Positions 53,830 to 64,000 of a stretch of 64,000 nucleotides of DNA are shown one piece after another; position 1 is the first letter of the stretch, and each line of letters opens with the position of its first letter. Source of the DNA: Alphaproteobacteria bacterium UBA998. Its GTDB lineage: Bacteria; Pseudomonadota; Alphaproteobacteria; Rickettsiales; UBA998. Location of the stretch: the NCBI GenBank assembly GCA_002291925.1, contig DBAY01000007.1, forward strand, positions 16,961-80,960, given 5' to 3'. The notes under the pieces were generated by a model that was not told the DNA's origin, did not search any database, and was given only the letters and a program-made list of their open reading frames with translations. The position numbers and the translations under genes are program-made.

Positions 53830-54417
53830 TCAGTGGAGGGTGACGCCCGGCGGCAGCGTGATGGCGGCCCGGCCCTGCGGGGCAGCCTCGGACGTGGCGA
53901 TGCGGCTCTGCGGGGCGGGCGCGGAGGTATCACGCGCCACAGCCACCGGAATCGCTGGGGATGAAGTGACGTGGCCCGCCCGGCCTTCCACGGCGTTCGC
54001 GATGGCTTTCACTACTTCCTCGCCCGTGTGCTTACCAATGTTCTTGGCGTGAATCTCTTCAAAATTAAGGCTGTTGTCCACGCGGATGCGGTTCTCGATG
54101 CTGCTGGAGATCAGGCTGGTGGCGCCCAGCGCCGCGCCAATGCTAAGCGAAATATACATGCTGGCGTAGTTAGCGACTGCCGCGCCTGCACCAAGGCCTG
54201 CGGTTGCCATGAGGCCCGCCACGGCACCGGTGCCGATGAGGGTGGCTGTCATCGCCCAGAAGGTGAGCTGGCTGACCTTGCCCCAGAAATGGGCGCGGCG
54301 GCTGTTGATGCGATGCTGCTCCTTGCGCAGGGCGATTTCGGGATCGTCTTGCGAGACGTCTGCGATTTCCGGCTCAGGCCGGGTCATGCGGCGAAGACTG
54401 CTGAAAAGTAACGGCAT
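53830..54417 (-). CDS. hypothetical protein with two membrane helices
   Basis: A 195-residue protein of unknown family. The first 45 residues are charged. Hydrophobic helices lie at about 50-72 (LTFWAMTATLIGTGAVAGLM) and 85-105 (YASMYISLSIGAALGATSLI). A helical soluble part follows ([25 protein letters not shown]), then an Ala/Pro/Ser-rich tail. A Pho-box-like element lies 30 bases before the ATG. Its layout recalls the 15447-16232 protein, which carries a similar promoter element, though I cannot show common ancestry. Confidence 0.65.
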   Translation of the reverse strand: MPLLFSSLRRMTRPEPEIADVSQDDPEIALRKEQHRINSRRAHFWGKVSQLTFWAMTATLIGTGAVAGLMATAGLGAGAAVANYASMYISLSIGAALGATSLISSSIENRIRVDNSLNFEEIHAKNIGKHTGEEVVKAIANAVEGRAGHVTSSPAIPVAVARDTSAPAPQSRIATSEAAPQGRAAITLPPGVTLH

Positions 54418-54447
54418 GATGTCAGTCTAGCAACATCTGACTGAAAT

Positions 54448-54470
54448 TGTATGACAGAATAGTGAAATTT
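54448..54470 (-). promoter_or_regulatory. Pho-box-like direct repeat
   Basis: On the minus strand: ATTTCAC TATT CTGTCAT ACA, two 7-mers with an 11-bp period, the second an exact consensus PhoB half-site. It points at the 53830-54417 gene and overlaps the last codons of the upstream DUF3108 gene. It matches the element at 35182 at about 19 of 23 positions. Confidence 0.6.
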
Positions 54471-55260
54471 AACGGCCTGCGTCCGGGGCGTACTGACGCT
54501 CGGCCCGCAGGCTACCGATGAGGCTATCCACCTCTAAAAGCTCGGGAAAACGGCTCTGGCCCGCGCGCCAGAGGCCGCGCACGGCCCGGTCGCGCGTCAT
54601 GCGCGCCAGTTCCTTGGGCGTATGGCCCTCCAGCGGGGTGCGCGTCAGCAGCAAGGCGCGCAATCCGGCCTGTGTTTCTTCCGCGCTGAGGGGGCCGGGC
54701 GGGGCGTGGGTCTGCATGAGACGGCGGCCATCGAAGAGGGGGAAGGGGGCCTGCCCGGCCAGCAGGGCCAACAGCGCGGTGAGCGGGTCATAGGCCCCGT
54801 CCATGCCGGCGCGGGAGACTTTGGGCCGCCAGTTCGGATCATCCGGCGGGGCGACGGAGAGATGGGTGACATGCCCGCTCCCGTCATAGTTCATGCGTAC
54901 TTCGCCGATATCTTCGCTGGACTGTTTGCGGTAGAGATAGGCCTTGGGGGTGTAGCGCACCTGGCCGTTCTTTTCGCTGCGCGTGCCGCTGACCATGGCG
55001 GCCATCTTCAGTGCACTGAAAACTTCTGTAATCCCGGCGGTCTGCAATTCAAATGTGCCTTGGTACGTCTTGGCATTTTCCAGCCACGTGGCGCGCGCTT
55101 TGCCAATCGTAATGCCTACCCACTGCAGGCGGTACGTCGCGGTTTCGCGCGAGGGCAGGTGCAGCGGGGCTATCTCCAGGGACTTGGCCCACGCGGCGGC
55201 CGGCATGGCAGAAAGGACCAGCAGAAGAAGGAACAGGCGGCGTTGGAGGCGATTGAACAT
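54469..55260 (-). CDS. DUF3108 domain protein, exported
   Basis: A 263-residue protein. A signal peptide (MFNRLQRRLFLLLLVLSAMP followed by AAAWA) leads to a beta-rich DUF3108 domain, recognisable by YRLQWVGITIGKARATW, VSGTRSEKNGQVRYTPKAY and DPLTALLALLA. The family is periplasmic and its role unknown. ATG 55260 was chosen because the signal peptide begins there; the open frame continues to 55317. It is divergent from clpB. Confidence 0.8.
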   Translation of the reverse strand: MFNRLQRRLFLLLLVLSAMPAAAWAKSLEIAPLHLPSRETATYRLQWVGITIGKARATWLENAKTYQGTFELQTAGITEVFSALKMAAMVSGTRSEKNGQVRYTPKAYLYRKQSSEDIGEVRMNYDGSGHVTHLSVAPPDDPNWRPKVSRAGMDGAYDPLTALLALLAGQAPFPLFDGRRLMQTHAPPGPLSAEETQAGLRALLLTRTPLEGHTPKELARMTRDRAVRGLWRAGQSRFPELLEVDSLIGSLRAERQYAPDAGR

Positions 55261-55326
55261 GCGGCCCGGTGGCCTTATCTTTTGAAATAACGGGTCTATC
55301 CCTACCAGAAAGGACATTGAATTACC

Positions 55327-57924
<2,598 letters not shown>

Positions 57925-57931
57925 TAAAAGA

Positions 57932-57949
57932 CTGTAAAGAATTCGTAAC
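57932..57949 (+). promoter_or_regulatory. Pho-box-like direct repeat before the lipase gene
   Basis: CTGTAAA GAAT TCGTAAC: an 11-bp period, resembling the CTGTAAT-N4-CTTTAAC type of PhoB site rather than the CTGTCAT type. CATACT ten bases downstream is a possible -10. It lies 39 bases before the lipase ATG. Moderate to weak evidence alone. Confidence 0.4.
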
Positions 57950-57988
57950 CATTATCCCTCATACTTATGCTCTGTTTATGAGCTGAAT

Positions 57989-59245
57989 ATGACGGATTCA
58001 CAACGTACGGCACGCAATTTCATCAATACTGCAAGCTCGGCCACGTCCGCTGGGGCAGCCAGCGCAGCATTTTCAAAAACTTTTGTAGCGGCAAGCTTTG
58101 AAACGACGCTCAGGACACAGGCGAGCCTCAACGCGATTAGCCATCTTTTGAATACGTATGACGACTTCTTCCGGCGTATGGAAGAATTGGGAGACCGGGC
58201 AAGCCCGGAAGATGTGAGGCGGTTGCAACAGCTGCAGGAGCAAATGGCCAGAAACATGCGATCGCTTGAGGGAGTGCCGCCTGTCCATCACACACGTATC
58301 CGGCTGAATGAGCATGACGAAGCCGTAGTGGCCCGTGTGGGCGGGCAGGTGTCGGTATTCCTTCGCGATACGCGCACGGCAGGCGGAATGGCTAATAACT
58401 TTGAAACGGGGCTTACGGCAACGTCCAGCGGGGCGATGATGCATCAGGGCTTTGTCGAAACACTTGATCGTCCGCTTGCCCGCACGTTACGTCAAGAATG
58501 GCAGGATATACGGAACGGGCGCGTCAATCCCACCTTTCAACAAGCCATTGAAGCCGAAGTACGCTCTGCTATGCAGGCAGCCCGCCAGGAAGGTCTGGAG
58601 CCTGAAGTCAGTATTGCTGGTTATTCGCGGGGGGGTGCGCTAGGGCAGGCGTTGGCTTTTCGGTGGATGCAAGAAGGGGAAATACCTGTACGCTCCGTCT
58701 ATTCTATCGGCAGCCCGATGGTCGGCGATGCGGCGTTCGCCCAGCAGATGAATCGCCTTGCCCGTGAAAAAGGGGTAATTGTTCTGCGTGTCGAAACAGG
58801 GGGCGACATTATCCCTCGTCTGCCCCCTTTGGGATATCATCCTGCCGGGGACCTTCTCTACCATCCAAGCCATCTCGGTGGCGACATTATGGTCTACAAT
58901 CCCAGCGAAGCCTTCATTGCACGAGATGCGCAACTGCGCCGTCAGGCCAGCGGCAATGGTTTTATCGGTCAGTTGCGTGATGATGTACGTCATCATTTCA
59001 GCGGGCAGTTCATACGTGTGTACGAATCCCGCTTGGACCATATGCTCAATGTGCTCCGTAACAATCCCAATACGGATAATCTTGATTATCTGGCTGAAGT
59101 TCTGATCCAAGGTGGCTCGCCTCAGGAAACCCGGCTCCTGCAGAGGCAGACGTCTTCGCACAGCATTTCCCTTGACGTTCCACCTACACCTTCCGCACAG
59201 GCGAGTCTGGGCAACAACGTATCGCGCCCATCCCCTTCGCGCTGA
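57989..59245 (+). CDS. class 3 lipase-like alpha/beta hydrolase
   Basis: A 418-residue protein. The central domain matches class 3 lipases: nucleophile Ser213 in IAGYSRGGALGQ, Asp273 in GGDIIPRLPP, and His284 in LGYHPAGDLLY give a full catalytic triad. The first 100 residues are helical and Ala/Ser-rich, without a signal peptide; the last 30 are Ser/Pro-rich. Base composition is AT-richer than the clpB and M23 neighbours. With a Pho-like box upstream, a phospholipase that frees phosphate or remodels lipids is a reasonable idea, but no substrate can be read. Export route unknown. Confidence 0.75.
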   Translation: MTDSQRTARNFINTASSATSAGAASAAFSKTFVAASFETTLRTQASLNAISHLLNTYDDFFRRMEELGDRASPEDVRRLQQLQEQMARNMRSLEGVPPVHHTRIRLNEHDEAVVARVGGQVSVFLRDTRTAGGMANNFETGLTATSSGAMMHQGFVETLDRPLARTLRQEWQDIRNGRVNPTFQQAIEAEVRSAMQAARQEGLEPEVSIAGYSRGGALGQALAFRWMQEGEIPVRSVYSIGSPMVGDAAFAQQMNRLAREKGVIVLRVETGGDIIPRLPPLGYHPAGDLLYHPSHLGGDIMVYNPSEAFIARDAQLRRQASGNGFIGQLRDDVRHHFSGQFIRVYESRLDHMLNVLRNNPNTDNLDYLAEVLIQGGSPQETRLLQRQTSSHSISLDVPPTPSAQASLGNNVSRPSPSR

Positions 59246-59257
59246 AGGCTCTCTCCT

Positions 59258-60676
59258 CTATTGCCTCATCTCCGCCACCTTCGTGTCCGTCGGGCGGCTG
59301 AGGCGGGCGACATCGGCATGTATCTTCTTCACCTGGGTGCGGAAGGCGGCGAGCTGGCCGCCGCCGAGTTTGTCGCCGCCGGCGAACTGGATGCCGGCCG
59401 GGTTGACCTGCCCGCCATTCTTCAGCAGCTCGTAATGCAGGTGGGGGCCAGTGGAGCGGCCCGTGGTGCCGACATAGCCGATGATTTCGCCTTGGCGGAC
59501 CTTGCGGCCCTTACCCATGCCGCGCGCGAAGCGGGACATGTGTGCGTAGGCGGAGCGGTACGTGGCATTATGCTTGATCTTGATGTAATTCCCGTAGGAG
59601 CCGTTCAGCCCGGCATACTCGATGACGCCGTCACCCGCGGCGAAGATGGGGGTGCCGGTGGGGGCGGCGAAGTCGAGGCCCTTGTGCATCTTGGAGTAGC
59701 CGAGGATCGGGTGCTTGCGCATGCCGAAGCCGGAGGAGATGCGCGCCCCGTCGATGGGCGTGCGCAGCATCTTCTTGATGATGCTCTCGCCCTTTTCATT
59801 ATAGAAGCGCGCGCCCTGTCCGTCCTGGAAGCGGTAGATGCGGTACTCCTTGCCCTTGGTCTCCAGCATGGCATAGAGCACGTTGCCCGTGCCCATGCGC
59901 GTGCCGTCCTCGGTCACCTTGGCCTCGTAAAGGATTTCCAGCGTATCGTCCGGCCGGATGTCGCGCTGGAAATCGATGTCGTAGCTGAAATTCTTGATCA
60001 GCTCGGCAATCTGCCCCGCCGGAACGCCTGCGCGCTGGGCCGTTTCATAGAAGCTGCCCTTGATCGGGCGGTGCGCCAGTGTGGGCTTGGTGAGCAGCTT
60101 CTTCATGCGCCGCTCCATCAGGTACGCCCCCGGCCCGGTCTGGGTGAGGTTCACCTGCTCGATCTTGGAGAGGGTGATGGTCATGGCGCCGAGCCGCGCG
60201 GCGTTGTCGCCTTTGCGGGAGGTATCCTCGCGCAGCATCATGCTCACCGTATGGCCCGGCTGGATGTCGCGCGGGTCGAAGGTCTTCTTCAGGCGGGAGA
60301 GGATATTGTGCGCGTCTTCATAGCTGAGCCCGTTGCCGGTCATGAGATCGAGCAGGGTATCGCCGGAACTGACCGTGTATTCCACGCGCTTCGGCCAGGC
60401 GGGGGCGGCCGGTTTGGCGGGCGAGGGCCGGAGGGCCGACTGCTCCTGCGGGGCCGGCAGCTGGGGATCGTCGGCGCGGCGGCTGGCGCTGCGGCGCGGG
60501 GAAGGGTCTTCGTCGCCCGATACCCAATCGAGCGCGTTCTGCGCCCCCGCCGACAGCGCCATGCCGAACAGGGATCCCAGCACGAACCACGCGACACGCA
60601 ACCGCTGTGCCCGCTCGCGCGAGAGCACGCGGATGCGCGGGTGGGCAGGCTGGAATCGGGAATCGTGAAAGGTCAT
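59258..60676 (-). CDS. M23 family peptidoglycan endopeptidase with LysM-like domain
   Basis: A 472-residue envelope protein. A membrane anchor at about 28-46 is followed by a Pro/Ser-rich linker, a LysM-like region (EYTVSSGDTLLDLM, about 98-111), an adaptor domain, and a C-terminal M23 (lysostaphin-type) domain. Zinc ligands are in HPILGYSKMHKGLDFAAPTGTP and in the later GPHLHYEL (HxH). It should cut peptide cross-links in peptidoglycan during growth, like MepM. All ligands are present, so it is probably active rather than an EnvC-type activator. Confidence 0.9.
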   Translation of the reverse strand: MTFHDSRFQPAHPRIRVLSRERAQRLRVAWFVLGSLFGMALSAGAQNALDWVSGDEDPSPRRSASRRADDPQLPAPQEQSALRPSPAKPAAPAWPKRVEYTVSSGDTLLDLMTGNGLSYEDAHNILSRLKKTFDPRDIQPGHTVSMMLREDTSRKGDNAARLGAMTITLSKIEQVNLTQTGPGAYLMERRMKKLLTKPTLAHRPIKGSFYETAQRAGVPAGQIAELIKNFSYDIDFQRDIRPDDTLEILYEAKVTEDGTRMGTGNVLYAMLETKGKEYRIYRFQDGQGARFYNEKGESIIKKMLRTPIDGARISSGFGMRKHPILGYSKMHKGLDFAAPTGTPIFAAGDGVIEYAGLNGSYGNYIKIKHNATYRSAYAHMSRFARGMGKGRKVRQGEIIGYVGTTGRSTGPHLHYELLKNGGQVNPAGIQFAGGDKLGGGQLAAFRTQVKKIHADVARLSRPTDTKVAEMRQ

Positions 60677-60827
60677 GCGTTCGGTGCCAGCGCCCGCGGT
60701 TCTTTATGCGACGTTGAACCCTTCTACTACATATGGTAGTGGATGCAATCAAAACCGGCTCAGAATCAGGCAAACTCATGCCCTGAGGAGGGGATGGGAT
60801 AAAAAGCGCAGGCACTTGATTTTCGGC

Positions 60828-60856
60828 TTGACGCGGATAGGTCGCCTCATTAGATT
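60828..60856 (+). promoter_or_regulatory. sigma70-type promoter of the str operon
   Basis: TTGACG (60828-60833) and TAGATT (60851-60856) are separated by exactly 17 bases, close to the TTGACA-TATAAT consensus. The start of transcription would fall near 60863, giving a leader of about 55 bases before rpsL that includes a GC-rich palindrome (CGGGCCCG). Confidence 0.75.
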
Positions 60857-60918
60857 GCGCACTCCGCGGGCCCGGGGGGTCTGCACGTGATCATTTTTTA
60901 CAAAAGAGCAAGCAGTCC

Positions 60919-61290
60919 ATGCCTACCGTCAATCAGCTCGTCCGCAAAGGGCGCAAACCGCTGGCGAAGCGCAACAAGGTGCCCGCTATGCAGGCCTGCC
61001 CGCAGAAGCGCGGTGTGTGCACCCGCGTCTACACCACGACCCCGAAAAAGCCGAACTCCGCGCTCCGCAAGGTGGCGCGCGTGCGCCTCACCAACGGGTT
61101 CGAGGTGACGAGCTACATCGGTGGCGAAGGCCACAACCTGCAGGAACACTCCGTCGTGCTCATCCGCGGCGGCCGTGTAAAAGACTTGCCGGGTGTGCGC
61201 TACCACACCATCCGCGGTGCCCTCGATACGCAGGGCGTGAAAGACCGCAAGCAGCGCCGCTCGCTCTATGGCGCAAAACTTCCGAAATAA
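60919..61290 (+). CDS. rpsL: 30S ribosomal protein S12
   Basis: A 123-residue ribosomal protein at the decoding centre. [11 protein letters not shown] at the start, the conserved [23 protein letters not shown] segment (here [19 protein letters not shown]), and [14 protein letters not shown] near the end are diagnostic. The lysines at the positions linked to streptomycin resistance appear to be the sensitive-type residues (PKKPNS, and KDLPG). First gene of the str operon. Confidence 0.98.
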   Translation: MPTVNQLVRKGRKPLAKRNKVPAMQACPQKRGVCTRVYTTTPKKPNSALRKVARVRLTNGFEVTSYIGGEGHNLQEHSVVLIRGGRVKDLPGVRYHTIRGALDTQGVKDRKQRRSLYGAKLPK

Positions 61291-61305
61291 TCAGAGGTAA
61301 TCCAG

Positions 61306-61776
61306 ATGTCCCGTCGTCACCGCGCAGAAACCCGAGTCGTCATTCCCGATGCCAAGTTTGGCAGCGAGGATGTTGCGCAGTTTATGAGCACCATCATGCT
61401 GCAGGGCAAGAAGTCCGTCGCCGAATCCATCGTCTACGGTGCCTTCGACATGATCAAGGAAAAGACCGGCCGCGACCCGCTGGACGCGTTCAACACCGCC
61501 ATGGACAACATCATGCCGATGGTGGAGGTTCGCTCCCGCCGCGTCGGTGGTGCTACCTACCAGGTGCCCATGGAAGTCCGCCCGAAGCGCCGCAAGGCCC
61601 TCGGCCGCCGCTGGCTGGTGGAAGCCGCCCGCAAGCGTGGCGAGCGCACCGCCGCTGCCAAAATCGCCGGCGAGATCATGGACGCCATGAATAACCGTGG
61701 CACCGCCGTGAAGAAGCGTGAAGACACCCACCGGATGGCCGAAGCCAACCGCGCCTTCTCGCACTATCGTTGGTAA
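61306..61776 (+). CDS. rpsG: 30S ribosomal protein S7
   Basis: A 156-residue protein that nucleates assembly of the 30S head. [36 protein letters not shown] (in part) and the C-terminal [21 protein letters not shown]... [15 protein letters not shown] layout match S7. It follows rpsL by 15 bases. Confidence 0.98.
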   Translation: MSRRHRAETRVVIPDAKFGSEDVAQFMSTIMLQGKKSVAESIVYGAFDMIKEKTGRDPLDAFNTAMDNIMPMVEVRSRRVGGATYQVPMEVRPKRRKALGRRWLVEAARKRGERTAAAKIAGEIMDAMNNRGTAVKKREDTHRMAEANRAFSHYRW

Positions 61777-61864
61777 CAGGTGCGCTGGTTACTGGTCGCT
61801 GGTTGCTGGTAACGGGCAGAAAAAAGAAGCCAGCCTTTAAAACCAGAGATTAGGACCCAACGCC

Positions 61865-63952
<2,088 letters not shown>

Positions 63953-63978
63953 GGGCCACACAGGAACGGAGATAGACT

Positions 63979-64000
63979 ATGTCCAAGGCGAAATTTGAGC
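63979..64000 (+). CDS. tuf: translation elongation factor Tu (start only)
   Basis: Only the first seven codons (MSKAKFE) are in the window, preceded by GGAACGGAGATAG as ribosome binding site. Position directly after fusA and the KAKFE start identify it as tuf, the last gene of the str operon; the rest lies beyond the right edge. Confidence 0.85.

Noticed and set aside
60726..60741. Small palindrome CTACATATGGTAG upstream of the str operon
   Set aside because: Short and imperfect, close to the divergent M23 gene; no reason to treat it as an operator.

Overview
This window reads as a chromosomal stretch of a GC-rich alphaproteobacterium. The gene orders ubiG-lysC, ptsP ... prfA-prmC-DUF4167-clpB, rodZ-like/ispG/hisS, the secA/parvulin/argJ/GNAT/mutT block and the str operon (rpsL-rpsG-fusA-tuf) are familiar from alphaproteobacteria. 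So are the tandem DUF2336 genes and the DUF3108 gene. I cannot assign a genus; a Rhodospirillales- or Micavibrionales-like lineage is possible but only a guess.

Layout. 1-9.3 kb is a surface-polysaccharide / nucleotide-sugar cluster. On the plus strand are a membrane protein, a PLP sugar dehydratase with His in place of the PLP lysine, and a GtrB/GtrA pair. On the minus strand are a TPP enzyme, an aminotransferase-GNAT fusion, and rfbG and rfbF. Together they could make and transfer an unusual CDP-derived 3,6-dideoxy, branched or acylamino sugar. 9.5-12.7 kb is accessory: a GlcG/HbpS-like gene whose ribosome binding site can be hidden in a hairpin, two tandem RTX genes (one frameshifted, one dead), and a lactonase-like metallo-hydrolase. 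12.7-22.1 kb holds an endonuclease III homologue, an MFS transporter, two tandem paralogous membrane/coiled-coil proteins, DUF421, pirin, two DUF2336 genes and RNase D. 22.1-26.3 kb holds aspS with a striking low-GC insert over its GAD domain, a LuxR-type regulator, a small-RNA candidate and a zeta-toxin-like kinase in AT-richer DNA. 26.3-41.4 kb is mostly housekeeping: protein export, arginine synthesis, repair, ComF, nitrilase, RimI, UbiG and LysC. It also contains palindromic repeats and an unusual HExxH protein. 41.5-64 kb alternates housekeeping genes with lineage-specific ones (EF-hand, peptidoglycan-binding and lipase-like proteins) and ends in the str operon, cut by the window edge at tuf.

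The most interesting pattern crosses these regions. Several unrecognised genes share a Pho-box-like element with an 11-bp period in front of them: the HExxH protein, two membrane proteins, the class 3 lipase and the peptidoglycan-binding protein. Most of these proteins lack a classical signal peptide and end in Ala/Pro/Ser-rich tails. They may form a phosphate-starvation regulon that has not been described. No rRNA, tRNA, CRISPR array or insertion sequence was recognised by eye.
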